DNA from: Nitrospira sp.
GTDB lineage: Bacteria > Nitrospirota > Nitrospiria > Nitrospirales > Nitrospiraceae
Reading direction: 5' to 3'
Assembly: GCA_005116885.1 (NCBI GenBank)
Contig: SWDP01000004.1
Span: 1-62,772, forward strand
Length of the DNA stretch: 62,772 bases
In this document: in pieces, positions 44,134 to 53,215 of the stretch
Layout of the letters: every line of letters starts with the position of its first letter
How positions within the stretch are numbered: the first letter of the stretch is position 1
Notes under the pieces: model-generated
The model's database searches: none
What the model saw: only the letters and a program-made list of their open reading frames with translations
What the model was told of the DNA's origin: nothing
Program-made: the position numbers and the translations under genes

Positions 44134-45093
44134 TTATGTTGATGGACTCTTCGGTAAGGCATGGTCCGACTGAACGGCTTTTGTCACTGCGGAGGACAGG
44201 ACCTGCGCCTGTTGCTGGAGGCGGTGGGCGACCTCGGCCCCGATCAGCAAGAGAGCCGCGGAGTAGTAGCACCATAAAAGCGTCAGAATAATTTCCAAAA
44301 GGGAACCATAGAGGTCGCCGTATACAGTCGCGTAGGTGCCATAGATCACGAACAAGAGTTTGGCCGCGACCCAGAGAAGACTAAACGTCAGCGCTCCGAT
44401 CATCGCCTCACGCCATTGCGGCCTCCGCCGTGGGACGAGCCGATATAAGCCCGTGACCGTCAAAAAGGCCAGCGAAAATGGAAGCGTATAGGTGAGAAAC
44501 AGATCGTGGGCTGCAAGGGCTAGGAGATCGAGCCCCCAGAGTCTGGGCGCGTATGCCGTTAAGAAATCGACAGCTTGGGTCGCGACGTAGGAAAGGATCA
44601 GGATAAGTCCGGTCACGCCGAGCGAGGCTACAGCGATGGCGGTTGAGATGAGGGGATGGCGGCGCCAGGTGCTCTCAAAAACGACGTTTAACGCATAATC
44701 GAGTTCGTAGAACACCAACGCGCCGAACCAGACGAACGTCAGAAATACGGCCCATCGAACGGTTTCTAAGGCGCTCACTCGATGCAATTCCGTCACAACA
44801 TGTTCTCCCATCGATGGGAGAAAGCCCTTGAGAACACTGAGGAGGACCTGTTCCCCGATCACGTCGTGACTCACCACAAAACTCAGCCCGTAGAGCAAAA
44901 GGAAGACGAGCGGGAAGAGAGAGAGCAAGGAAAAAAATGCCAGAGAAGCTGCCAGACTGGCGCACCCATGGCGCAGAAACGATCGCGAGAGAGCTATGAG
45001 AAAACGAAAGGGCTGCATAGGGGGCGCTAGATAAAGGGCCTGCACCAACGTAACACGAGTTGCTCTGCCGTGCACCTGTTCAACCCAGGTCAT
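44134..45093 (-). CDS. YihY/BrkB-family membrane protein
   Basis: 319 residues (a later start at 45018, MQPFRFLIALSRSF, gives 294). About six membrane segments. The family phrases CASLAASLAFFSLLSLFPLV, WREAMIGALTFSLLWVAAK and YGDLYGSLLEIILTLLWCYYSAALLLIGAEV are present. YihY proteins were once called RNase BN; their real role is unsettled (transport or envelope). Cotranscription with nuoN is unlikely because repeat R4 lies between them. Confidence 0.8.
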   Translation of the reverse strand: MTWVEQVHGRATRVTLVQALYLAPPMQPFRFLIALSRSFLRHGCASLAASLAFFSLLSLFPLVFLLLYGLSFVVSHDVIGEQVLLSVLKGFLPSMGEHVVTELHRVSALETVRWAVFLTFVWFGALVFYELDYALNVVFESTWRRHPLISTAIAVASLGVTGLILILSYVATQAVDFLTAYAPRLWGLDLLALAAHDLFLTYTLPFSLAFLTVTGLYRLVPRRRPQWREAMIGALTFSLLWVAAKLLFVIYGTYATVYGDLYGSLLEIILTLLWCYYSAALLLIGAEVAHRLQQQAQVLSSAVTKAVQSDHALPKSPST

Positions 45094-45145
45094 TCACACA
45101 GGCTTCTACTCAATGGACAATGTTCAGGCGAAGGACACTGGGTTC

Positions 45146-45273
45146 GCAGGATGCTCAAAAAGCCTGCTCAGCAAGGCCGCAGCCGACGGAAGCACCGGAG
45201 GCGTAGCCCCGGGCTACGTTTGAGGATGCTTTCGAGGCGAGAACGATGCTGGCGGGCTTTTTCAGCATCCTGC
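45146..45273. repeat. R4: terminal-inverted-repeat element after nuoN
   Basis: Starts GCAGGATGCTCAAAAAGC and ends TTTTTCAGCATCCTGC. Inverted copy of R3. It closes the nuo operon and may act as its terminator. Confidence 0.85.
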
Positions 45274-45280
45274 CAGAGGA

Positions 45281-46768
45281 TTATTTCAGTGTCAGGACAG
45301 ACTGCAGCGCAAAGCTGACAAGAGGGTTAGGAAAAAGGCCAAACAGGATCACGCCTGCGACTGCGCAGGCCAACACGAAGGAGAGGGTCGGTGAGGTCAC
45401 GAGGCGCGGCGGCGCAACGGAGGAAGGACTTGGGTCCCGCATATACATCACCATGACCACCCTCATATAATAGTAGGCCGATACGACAGCAAAGACCAGG
45501 GCAATGGCGGCCAGCCAGGCCAAGTCTGCTTCGACGGCTGCCATAAACACGTAAAATTTTCCGATGAAACCGGCAGTCGGCGGAATACCCGCCAGTGAAG
45601 CCATGAAAATCAGCATGAGAAAGGCCGCGAGTGGCTGGCGCTTTGCGAGCCCTGTGAAGTCCTCGATCTCTTCCCCTTCGATTCCACCTTTCCTCAACAT
45701 GCCGATGACGGCGAAGGCGCCAAGCGTCATGAACGAATAGATGGCGAGATAGATCATGATACTCGCAAGACCAGGCGTTCCCCCGGACAGGCCAACGCCT
45801 CGGCCTGCTGCCACAAAACCGATCAAAGCGTACCCGGCATGCGCGATACTAGAATATGCCAGCATCCGTTTGATGTTTGTCTGCACAATAGCGACCACAT
45901 TGCCGAGTACCAAGGTGACGACGGATATGAGGAGAAACAGAAGCGACCAATCGGCCTTAAGTCCGCCAAGTCCTTCGACGAAGACCCGCATAAACGCCGC
46001 GAAGCTGGCGGCTTTTGCCGCGACCGCCATGAAGGCTGTGACAGAAGTCGGGGCGCCCTGATAGACATCGGGCGTCCACATGTGGAACGGCACCGCCGCG
46101 ATCTTAAAGCCGAAGCCGACTGCCACCAGGATCGTGGCAATCAACACCAGGGGATCATCCGATCCGCGACTCCCGATGGCACTTGCAATCGATGCCAGCT
46201 TGGTGCTGCCGGCCAGACCGTAGAGCAATGAGATACCATACAGCAGGATGCCTGAAGAGAAGGCGCCCAGCACGAAGTATTTGGCTGCGGCCTCCAGAGA
46301 ACGAGGCTTCGACCTGTTAAGACCGGTCATGACATAGAGCGAGAGGGACATAAGCTCGGTGCCGAGATAAATCGTCAGTAAATCGACGCCGGAAACCATG
46401 ACCATCATGCCGGAGAGGGCGAGGAGGATGAACCCGTAGTATTCACCGAGATGTATGCGTTCCGCCTTCAAATAAGGCAGCGACGTCAAAATGGTCAGGC
46501 CGGCCACGCTACAGAGGAGGATTTTCCAGAATCTGGCATAGGCATCGACCACGACCAATTCGCTAAACGCGGACACTCGGGTATTCACTGAATTGATCTG
46601 GCCGATGGTGATCCCAAGACAGATCACGAGAGCGCCGACACTCAGCCAGGCCAGGAGATCTCGCCGCGAAGCGGGCGTGATGGGGTCTAATGCAATAACA
46701 AGACAGGCCGTGACGGCGATGATGAGTTCGGGAAGCAGAGCCAAAAGGTCAGCGCCGTACGCACTCAT
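45281..46768 (-). CDS. nuoN: NADH:quinone oxidoreductase subunit N
   Basis: 495 residues from the ATG at 46768, which overlaps the nuoM stop by four bases (ATGA); an upstream extension only reads the nuoM end in another frame. Antiporter-like membrane subunit with about 14 segments; the core has Lys and Glu residues in membrane segments (LGTELMSLSLYVMTG, AVPFHMWTPDVYQGAPTSVTAFM, NIKRMLAYSSIAHAGYAL), used for proton translocation. Last gene of the operon, followed by repeat R4. Confidence 0.95.
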   Translation of the reverse strand: MSAYGADLLALLPELIIAVTACLVIALDPITPASRRDLLAWLSVGALVICLGITIGQINSVNTRVSAFSELVVVDAYARFWKILLCSVAGLTILTSLPYLKAERIHLGEYYGFILLALSGMMVMVSGVDLLTIYLGTELMSLSLYVMTGLNRSKPRSLEAAAKYFVLGAFSSGILLYGISLLYGLAGSTKLASIASAIGSRGSDDPLVLIATILVAVGFGFKIAAVPFHMWTPDVYQGAPTSVTAFMAVAAKAASFAAFMRVFVEGLGGLKADWSLLFLLISVVTLVLGNVVAIVQTNIKRMLAYSSIAHAGYALIGFVAAGRGVGLSGGTPGLASIMIYLAIYSFMTLGAFAVIGMLRKGGIEGEEIEDFTGLAKRQPLAAFLMLIFMASLAGIPPTAGFIGKFYVFMAAVEADLAWLAAIALVFAVVSAYYYMRVVMVMYMRDPSPSSVAPPRLVTSPTLSFVLACAVAGVILFGLFPNPLVSFALQSVLTLK

Positions 46769-48327
46769 CGCGACGGGCCTTGAGCCGTCAGCGGCTCTCT
46801 GCTCCCCACCAGCAGTGACTCTGTGGTCCCTCCGGCAGAGGGATGGGCAGTGGGCGCAACTTTCGCGCGGGACATGGAGGCAATGGTGTTGGTCACACTC
46901 TGATGCATTCGACTGACGAGCGGATTGGGGTAGAGCCCGATCCAAAATACCAGCACAACCAGTGGGATCAGGGTGGCGAGTTCCCGTTGATTCAGGTCGC
47001 TGAGTTTCGGGAGATGGTGCGGGGACGGGACCCCGAAAACCACGCGCTGGATCATCCAGAGAAGATAGGTGGCAGCGAGAATAATGCCCAACGAGGCCAG
47101 GGCAGTCGCGACCTTGCTCCAGAGGAACGTACCGACAAGCACGAGAAATTCTCCGACAAAACTATTGGTGCCGGGGAGACCGAGCGAGGACAAGGCGAAA
47201 ATCACCAACAGCGTGGCGTACTGCGGCATCGGCGCGGCCAATCCGACATTGTCGGCGATCAACCGGCTATGGGTACGCTCATAGATGATCCCGACACAGA
47301 GGAAGAGCCCGCCGGTCGTAATCCCATGGTTGACCATTTGAAGAACGGCTCCTTCGATGCCCTGCTGGTTCAACACAAACAGGCCAAGAGTAATGAACCC
47401 CATGTGGCTCACGCTCGAATAGGCGATCAATTTCTTGAGATCGACTTGGGCCAGCGCCATATAGGCGCCGTAAATAATTGCGATGATAGAGAGGGCGACC
47501 ATCAGGGGCGTGAAGGCGAGGCTGGCATCCGGCAACATCGGCAAACTGAATCGAAGGAATCCATAGGTGCCCATTTTCAGAAGGATGCTGGCGAGAATGA
47601 CGCTGCCCGCGGTCGGGGCCTCGACGTGGGCATCCGGGAGCCAGGTGTGAAAGGGAAACATGGGGACCTTGACCGCAAAGGCGGCGAAGAATGCTAAGAA
47701 GAGCCACATTTGCAGCGACGCCGGGTAGGTGCCTTGGCTCAAGGCAAGGATATCGAACGTGTGTCCTCCATAAAAATACAACACAAGGATGGCCACTAAG
47801 AAGAGCACGCTCCCTGCGAGGGTATACAGAAAAAACTTGATGGCCGCATAGAGCCGGTTGGGCCCTCCCCAGACACCGATCAGGAGGTACATCGGAATCA
47901 ACATGGCCTCCCAAAATACATAGAACAGTATGAAATCCAACGCGACAAAGACCCCCACCATAGCCGTTTCCATCACCAGCAATGTGGCCATGAAGCCGCG
48001 GACACTTGTTGTGATCGCATTCCAGGAGGCCAAGACACAGAGAGGCATAATCCCGGCGGTCATCAAAACCAGCGGAAGACTGATTCCGTCGAGACCCAGG
48101 CTGTAGTAGATCGGAGGGGCTGTAATCCAGGCGACATGTTCCGTGAACTGCATCTGAACGGCCTGTGGATCGAAGAGCCACCAGAGCGGAAGCGCCACCA
48201 ACAGGTCGGCCAAAGTTGCAACCAGTGCAATCCAGCGAGCGGCCGATTCTGTCGCGAGATACACGGCGACAGCTCCCGCAAGGGGCAGCACGAGGAGGAG
48301 TGAAAGCCAGGGAAAGGAACTGGTCAT
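46765..48327 (-). CDS. nuoM: NADH:quinone oxidoreductase subunit M
   Basis: 520 residues from the ATG at 48327; the start codon lies inside the heptamer array at 48322. Antiporter-like membrane subunit with about 14 segments, containing FYVFWEAMLIPMYLLIG (Glu for proton channel), FPFHTWLPDAHVEAPTAGSV, DLKKLIAYSSVSHMGF. A polar tail of about 40 residues after the last membrane segment is longer than usual. The stop overlaps nuoN. Confidence 0.95.
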   Translation of the reverse strand: MTSSFPWLSLLLVLPLAGAVAVYLATESAARWIALVATLADLLVALPLWWLFDPQAVQMQFTEHVAWITAPPIYYSLGLDGISLPLVLMTAGIMPLCVLASWNAITTSVRGFMATLLVMETAMVGVFVALDFILFYVFWEAMLIPMYLLIGVWGGPNRLYAAIKFFLYTLAGSVLFLVAILVLYFYGGHTFDILALSQGTYPASLQMWLFLAFFAAFAVKVPMFPFHTWLPDAHVEAPTAGSVILASILLKMGTYGFLRFSLPMLPDASLAFTPLMVALSIIAIIYGAYMALAQVDLKKLIAYSSVSHMGFITLGLFVLNQQGIEGAVLQMVNHGITTGGLFLCVGIIYERTHSRLIADNVGLAAPMPQYATLLVIFALSSLGLPGTNSFVGEFLVLVGTFLWSKVATALASLGIILAATYLLWMIQRVVFGVPSPHHLPKLSDLNQRELATLIPLVVLVFWIGLYPNPLVSRMHQSVTNTIASMSRAKVAPTAHPSAGGTTESLLVGSREPLTAQGPSR

Positions 48328-48412
48328 CGGTCGATAGTCAATTGGCAATGGGCATTGGCAAGAGAACTGCTGTTCATGATTCCCCTGGACCAGTAACCAT
48401 CGACCATTGACG
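48322..48412. repeat. Heptamer-armed hairpin between nuoL and nuoM
   Basis: Left words GGTCATC, GGTCGAT, AGTCAAT, TGGCAAT, GGGCATT; right words CCAGTAA, CCATCGA, CCATTGA. The left edge contains the nuoM start codon; the right arm ends just before the nuoL stop. Confidence 0.75.
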
Positions 48413-48416
48413 CTCC

Positions 48417-50315
48417 TTACAAGAATAAGAACATCGTCACAAGAACCACAGCCCCCAACGCCATGCCAAGGGCATAATGTTGCGCCTGTCCGCTTTGCAT
48501 GAGCCTCAAGAACCAACCTCCCCAGGCGATTGCACGGGCCACGCCGTTCACCGCACCGTCGACCACATTCACATCCACGCGCTTCCAGAGCTCGGTTGCG
48601 GCATAAAACGTGGGGCGAACAATCGCGCGATCGTATGCCTCGTCGACATACCACTTATTCAGGGAGGCCCGATACAACGACTGCCACTGTCGAGCAAATC
48701 GATCCGGCAGCGTGGGGTTGAGCACATAGACATAATAGGCACTTGCGATCCCGATCAATCCCATGGCCGTGGCCGCCACCATGATGCCGACGGCGGCTCC
48801 TCCCTCGTGAGCTGCACCGCCTGGGTGTGTGTCGAACATCGGACTAAGAAATTCCGGAATGCCCAGGTAGCCCGTGACGATGCTGAGGACGGCTAAGATG
48901 ATCAGCGGAAGGGTCATGGTCTTCGGAGATTCATGTATGTGGCCTGCATGATGAGGATCGACACGCGAGGGACCCCAAAACGTGACAAAGACCAACCGGA
49001 AGCTGTAGAACGCCGTCATCAATGCCGTCACGAGGCCGAGTATGGTGAGGAATTGACCGAGCGACCCAGCCGACCAAGCCGAGATCAGCAAATCGTCTTT
49101 GCTGAAGAACCCTGACGTCAGAGGAAATCCTGCAAGCGCGAGCGAGCCTATGACGAACGTCCAATAGGTGACCGGTAATTTGTTTTTCAATCCTCCCATG
49201 CGTTGCATATCCTGTTCGTGATGGAGAGCGATGATGACAGACCCGCAACCGAGGAACAGGAGGGCTTTGAATGCGCCGTGGGTCAAGAGATGGTACATGC
49301 CGGACGCATAGGCGCCGAGACCACACGCCATGATCATGTACCCAAGCTGGCTGACAGTCGAGTAGGCCACGACTCGCTTGATATCGGTCTGGGTCAAGGC
49401 AATGGTCGCTCCGACGACCATGGTCACACCCCCGGTAATCGCCACCACCGTCATGGCCGTGGGAGACAGATTATAGAGTGGGGCCAACCGCGCGACCATG
49501 AACACGCCCGCCGTGACCATCGTCGCCGCATGAATAAGTGCCGAGATGGGGGTGGGCCCTTCCATGGCATCCGGCAGCCAGACGTGGAGCGGCACTTGGG
49601 CCGATTTGCCGATCGCACCCGTGAACAAGAGTAGACAGATGAGTGTAAGGACGGAGACGTCCCAGGTCCCCCCGAATGGTCCGAGGACATTCATGACGTC
49701 ACCGGCAGACTCGTGCGCGCGAGGGAAAATTTCCTGATAGTCGAGCGAGCCGAAGCTGTACCAGACTAACAGGAGGCCTAGCATGAAGCCGAAGTCGCCG
49801 ACGCGGTTGACGATGAACGCCTTTGTGGCCGCAGCGCAGGCAGCGGGACGATCGTACCAGTGACCGATGAGTAGATAGGAACAGAGTCCAACGGCTTCCC
49901 AGAAGACAAAGAGTTGCAGCAGGTTGTCTGCCATCACTAACATCAGCATCGAGAAGGTAAAGAGAGCGATGTAGCTGAAGAAGCGGGCATAGCCGGGATC
50001 TCCGCGCATGTATCCGATGGTGTAGATATGGACGAGAGAGCTGACGGTCGTGACGAGGAGCAGCATGACAGCGGTGAGCCGATCGATGGAGAAGCCGATG
50101 TGAATATCGAGCATGCCCGACGTTAGCCAGGTGTAGAGTGGGAAGCTCGTCTGGTGGCCGTTGGCCACATCGAAAAAGACCAAGAGCGAGAGGAGCCACG
50201 ATACGAGGACAGCCGGAACCGCGACAAGATGGGCGTTGTCCTTAATCCAGTGGCCGAAGAGCCCGAGTATCAGGAACGAAACTAACGGAAGCAATGGAAT
50301 GAATTCGTAGGTCAT
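48417..50315 (-). CDS. nuoL: NADH:quinone oxidoreductase subunit L
   Basis: 632 residues from ATG 50315 (MTYEFIPLLPL). Largest antiporter-like membrane subunit with about 16 segments; motifs FVFWEAVGLCSYLLIG, VPLHVWLPDAMEGPTPISALIHAATMV, DIKRVVAYSTVSQLGYM, and the lateral C-terminal amphipathic helix region. Proton-pumping subunit at the far end of the membrane arm. Confidence 0.95.
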   Translation of the reverse strand: MTYEFIPLLPLVSFLILGLFGHWIKDNAHLVAVPAVLVSWLLSLLVFFDVANGHQTSFPLYTWLTSGMLDIHIGFSIDRLTAVMLLLVTTVSSLVHIYTIGYMRGDPGYARFFSYIALFTFSMLMLVMADNLLQLFVFWEAVGLCSYLLIGHWYDRPAACAAATKAFIVNRVGDFGFMLGLLLVWYSFGSLDYQEIFPRAHESAGDVMNVLGPFGGTWDVSVLTLICLLLFTGAIGKSAQVPLHVWLPDAMEGPTPISALIHAATMVTAGVFMVARLAPLYNLSPTAMTVVAITGGVTMVVGATIALTQTDIKRVVAYSTVSQLGYMIMACGLGAYASGMYHLLTHGAFKALLFLGCGSVIIALHHEQDMQRMGGLKNKLPVTYWTFVIGSLALAGFPLTSGFFSKDDLLISAWSAGSLGQFLTILGLVTALMTAFYSFRLVFVTFWGPSRVDPHHAGHIHESPKTMTLPLIILAVLSIVTGYLGIPEFLSPMFDTHPGGAAHEGGAAVGIMVAATAMGLIGIASAYYVYVLNPTLPDRFARQWQSLYRASLNKWYVDEAYDRAIVRPTFYAATELWKRVDVNVVDGAVNGVARAIAWGGWFLRLMQSGQAQHYALGMALGAVVLVTMFLFL

Positions 50316-50322
50316 CAGGAAT

Positions 50323-50424
50323 CGTCTCTCGTCGTTCGTCGTTCGTGAAGCGCCCCGGACGAACAATATCCCAACGCACGTAATCCGTCTGTTACGAACG
50401 ACGCTTCACGCTTCACGAAAGACG
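50323..50424. repeat. Heptamer-armed hairpin between nuoK and nuoL
   Basis: Left words CGTCTCT, CGTCGTT, CGTCGTT, CGTGAAG; right words ACGAACG, ACGCTTC, ACGCTTC, ACGAAAG. A different word from that of the other nuo junctions. Ends a few bases before the nuoK stop. Confidence 0.85.
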
Positions 50425-50430
50425 GGTTCT

Positions 50431-50736
50431 TCACCATTTCAGCAACTGAAATTCGTCAATATTGATCGCGGACTTTGCCCGGTATAAGGCAATGATGATG
50501 GCCAATCCGACCGCGACCTCTGCAGCGGCAACCGTGAGGGCAAAGAAGACAAAGACTTGCCCTGCAACGTCGTGGAAATATTGTGAAAATGCGACGAAAT
50601 TAATATTCGTCGCATTCAACATGAGTTCGACAGACAGCAAGATAATGATGATGTTGCGACGAAGCAGGACTCCGACGAATCCGGTCAGGAACACGATGCC
50701 GCTCAGCACGAGATAGTAGGACAACGGGACCGTCAT
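50431..50736 (-). CDS. nuoK: NADH:quinone oxidoreductase subunit K
   Basis: 101 residues, three membrane segments; the conserved Glu in [18 protein letters not shown] and the second Glu in [18 protein letters not shown] lie in the membrane and take part in proton transfer. Ends [11 protein letters not shown] as typical. Confidence 0.95.
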   Translation of the reverse strand: MTVPLSYYLVLSGIVFLTGFVGVLLRRNIIIILLSVELMLNATNINFVAFSQYFHDVAGQVFVFFALTVAAAEVAVGLAIIIALYRAKSAINIDEFQLLKW

Positions 50737-50745
50737 GAAATCCTC

Positions 50746-50832
50746 GTGATGAGTGATGGGTGACGGGTGACGGGTATGCTCTTCGATATGTCACATCGTC
50801 TTCGCATCACTGATCACCCCTCACTGTTCACT
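50746..50832. repeat. Heptamer-armed hairpin between nuoJ and nuoK
   Basis: Left words GTGATGA, GTGATGG, GTGACGG, GTGACGG; right (reversed) ATCACTG, ATCACCC, CTCACTG. The right arm lies inside the nuoJ end and encodes its last residues (Asn-Ser-Glu-Gly) and stop. Confidence 0.8.
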
Positions 50833-51335
50833 TCCACGATGTCTTTTTTGGCAAGCATGATCGCCCCGATCATCGCCACGAGCAAGATCAGGGACGCCAC
50901 CTCGAACGGAAACAAATAGGTGGAATAGAGCACGTCTCCTATCGCTCCAGCATTGGTTGTCGCCCCGACTGTCGTCTCTGTACCCGCCGCCACGACAGGG
51001 GCGGTCCAACCCTTCATGACTGTGAGAATGATCGCCTCAATGACCAGGGTCGCCCCCACAATACCCGCCATGGGCCATTGCCGATGGTAGCGATCGTCCT
51101 GCCGCAGATTCAGCAACATCACGACAAAGAGATAGAGGACCAAGATGGCGCCGGCATAGACGATGATTTGAACGGCGGCGAGGAACTCCGCGTGAAGCGT
51201 GACGTAGAGCCCTGCCACGTGAAAAAACATGATCAGCAAGGCCAGCGCACTGTATATAGGATTGCGCAGCGCGACGACCAGTACCGATGCCGCGGCAATC
51301 ACGAGTGCAAAATAGAAAAAGAAAACCTGCTCCAT
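50814..51335 (-). CDS. nuoJ: NADH:quinone oxidoreductase subunit J
   Basis: 173 residues from ATG 51335 (GAGGTGAA ribosome-binding site); the longer frame upstream is overlap with nuoI in another frame. Five membrane segments, with FVVMLLNL after the third (VQIIVYAGAILVLYLFVVMLL) and SYLFPFEVASLILLVAMIGAI near the end. Its last codons come from a heptamer array. Confidence 0.93.
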   Translation of the reverse strand: MEQVFFFYFALVIAAASVLVVALRNPIYSALALLIMFFHVAGLYVTLHAEFLAAVQIIVYAGAILVLYLFVVMLLNLRQDDRYHRQWPMAGIVGATLVIEAIILTVMKGWTAPVVAAGTETTVGATTNAGAIGDVLYSTYLFPFEVASLILLVAMIGAIMLAKKDIVEVNSEG

Positions 51336-51442
51336 TTCACCTCTTTCTCTATGCCTTAGGAGCCTGCCCGCTCCACAGTCCGTGGCGCGTCCCACGACGT
51401 GGCTCGAAACGGCGAGCCCTTCGAACCGTACACATGGGCAAT

Positions 51443-51991
51443 TCAGCCGGGTTTTTGCGGCAGGTGCTTGAACGCAACGTTGAAGAACGCCACATTCGGA
51501 TGTTGGAGCTCCAACTGCTTTTCTCGAACCGGGAACGATCGATCGCCGATGGCGAGCAATTGTTCCTTGTTGAGATGCAGTTGCCGCTTGTCGTACACAG
51601 ACCACTCGAATTCCCGCGTCATGCCGAGAGCATCTACCGGACAGGCATCGACACACAACCCACAAAACAGACAGCGGGTCATGTCCATATAATATTCTTT
51701 CGAGAAGCGCTTCGTCGGCTCGCCCGGCACCTCAGCGCTAACCACGCGAATGACCCGCGAGGGACAGGCGGCTTCGCACAAATCGCAGCCGACACATTTT
51801 TCCGTCCCGTCGTCGTACCGCAACAAGGCCAGCATCCCGCGATAGTTATCCGGCAACGTCCGCTTTTCGTGCGGGTACTGCTCGGTGACCGGTCGGTAGT
51901 GCAACATATGCGACATCGTCGCTTTCATCCCGATGAGGATTTCGTAGAACGTGATGGTCTTGATCCACGCCTTGAACGTCATTGTTACCAT
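51443..51991 (-). CDS. nuoI: NADH:quinone oxidoreductase subunit I
   Basis: 182 residues. Two ferredoxin-type [4Fe-4S] motifs, CVGCDLCEAACP and CLFCGLCVDACP, for clusters N6a and N6b in the peripheral arm. The ATG at 51991 has TGAGGGC before it; nuoJ starts about 108 bases downstream. Confidence 0.95.
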   Translation of the reverse strand: MVTMTFKAWIKTITFYEILIGMKATMSHMLHYRPVTEQYPHEKRTLPDNYRGMLALLRYDDGTEKCVGCDLCEAACPSRVIRVVSAEVPGEPTKRFSKEYYMDMTRCLFCGLCVDACPVDALGMTREFEWSVYDKRQLHLNKEQLLAIGDRSFPVREKQLELQHPNVAFFNVAFKHLPQKPG

Positions 51992-51996
51992 GCCCT

Positions 51997-52067
51997 CAGC
52001 GATCAGCTTTCAGCGGTCAGTTTCATCGAGATTCGAATCCAAGCTGACAGCTGATAGCTGACAGCTA
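51997..52067. repeat. Heptamer-armed hairpin between nuoH and nuoI
   Basis: Left words CAGCGAT, CAGCTTT, CAGCGGT, CAG; right words CTGACAG, CTGATAG, CTGACAG. The centre is a perfect 10-bp palindrome GATTCGAATC (52030-52039). Confidence 0.8.
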
Positions 52068-52074
52068 CGTTGCT

Positions 52075-53196
52075 TCACCGCGGGAAAAAATACAGAGTAA
52101 TCGACGTGATGATGATGTTCGCCAGTGCGATCGGCAGCATGACCTTCCAGCCAAACCGCATCAATTGATCGTAGCGCAGTCGGGGCAACGTCGCGCGTAT
52201 CCAGATGAACAGGAAGAGGAAAAAATAAACTTTTGCCGCAAACCAGACGATGTGTTCCACCCATGCCAACTGTTCGAGACCGATGTACTCTAAGATCGTG
52301 CCAGGATAGGGAGCGTTCCACCCCCCCAAGAACAGCGCAGAAGCGACGCAGGACACCAGTGTCATATTGGCGTATTCCGCGCTGACGAAGAAGGCGAACC
52401 GCATACCGCTATATTCCGTAAAGAATCCAGCCACAAGTTCGCTTTCCGCTTCCGGCAGATCGAATGGGATACGGTTCGTTTCGGCCACAGCAGAAATGAT
52501 AAAGACAACAAAGGCAAAAATTTGGGTGTGGATCGGGAAGAATCCGTCCGGGCGTCCTCCCCAAATGAACCAATGCCAGAATCCGCCCGACTGCGCTTCT
52601 GTAATTTGTACTAGACTGAGAGTGCCCGCCAACATCAGCACGCCGACAAGTGCCAGCCCGACGTTTAATTCGTAGCTGATGACCTGGGCTGCAGCGCGCA
52701 AACCTCCCAGTAATGAGTATTTGCTGTTGGAAGCCCAACCTCCCAGAATAATGCCGTACGCGCCGATCGAAGCAATTGCCAGGATGTACAGCACCCCGAT
52801 ATTAATATCGGCGACGACGAAGGGTTTAATCGTGATTCCATAAATGTCCAAGGTGATGTTCGGGCCGAAGGGGATGACGGCGAATCCGATCATGGCTACG
52901 ACCATGGTCAGCATTGGCGCCAGAGCAAACATCGCCTTATTCGCACCGGCCGGCACAATGTCTTCCTTAAAGAACAATTTGATGCCATCGGCGACCGGTT
53001 GGAGAAGGCCGTAGGGGCCGACTTCCATCGGGCCCATACGATCCTGCATCCAGCCAAGCACCTTCCGCTCGAAATAGGTCAAGGTCGCGACCGTGATCAT
53101 CACAATACTCATCTCTGCCAGGATCTGGGCGAACGTCACCGCAAGCCGCAAGCTTAACTCCGTCACGACAACACTCCCGGATAACAAGTGGAACAC
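52075..53196 (-). CDS. nuoH: NADH:quinone oxidoreductase subunit H
   Basis: 373 residues, about eight membrane segments. Motifs FERKVLGWMQDRMGPMEVGP and FKEDIVPAGAN in the quinone-chamber region, ETNRIPFDLPEAESELVAGF with the charged cytosolic loop, GLRAAAQVISYE. It lines the quinone entry and couples it to proton pumping. Confidence 0.96.
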   Translation of the reverse strand: MFHLLSGSVVVTELSLRLAVTFAQILAEMSIVMITVATLTYFERKVLGWMQDRMGPMEVGPYGLLQPVADGIKLFFKEDIVPAGANKAMFALAPMLTMVVAMIGFAVIPFGPNITLDIYGITIKPFVVADINIGVLYILAIASIGAYGIILGGWASNSKYSLLGGLRAAAQVISYELNVGLALVGVLMLAGTLSLVQITEAQSGGFWHWFIWGGRPDGFFPIHTQIFAFVVFIISAVAETNRIPFDLPEAESELVAGFFTEYSGMRFAFFVSAEYANMTLVSCVASALFLGGWNAPYPGTILEYIGLEQLAWVEHIVWFAAKVYFFLFLFIWIRATLPRLRYDQLMRFGWKVMLPIALANIIITSITLYFFPR

Positions 53197-53215
53197 ACCA
53201 TAGATTCTCGCCCGC

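Noticed and set aside
48328-48654. N-terminal extension of nuoM
   Set aside because: It is an off-frame reading of the nuoL 3' end and the heptamer array; the normal NuoM start is at 48327.
52030-52039. GATTCGAATC resembling a tRNA T-arm
   Set aside because: It is the symmetrical centre of a heptamer hairpin; no acceptor, D or anticodon arms fit around it.
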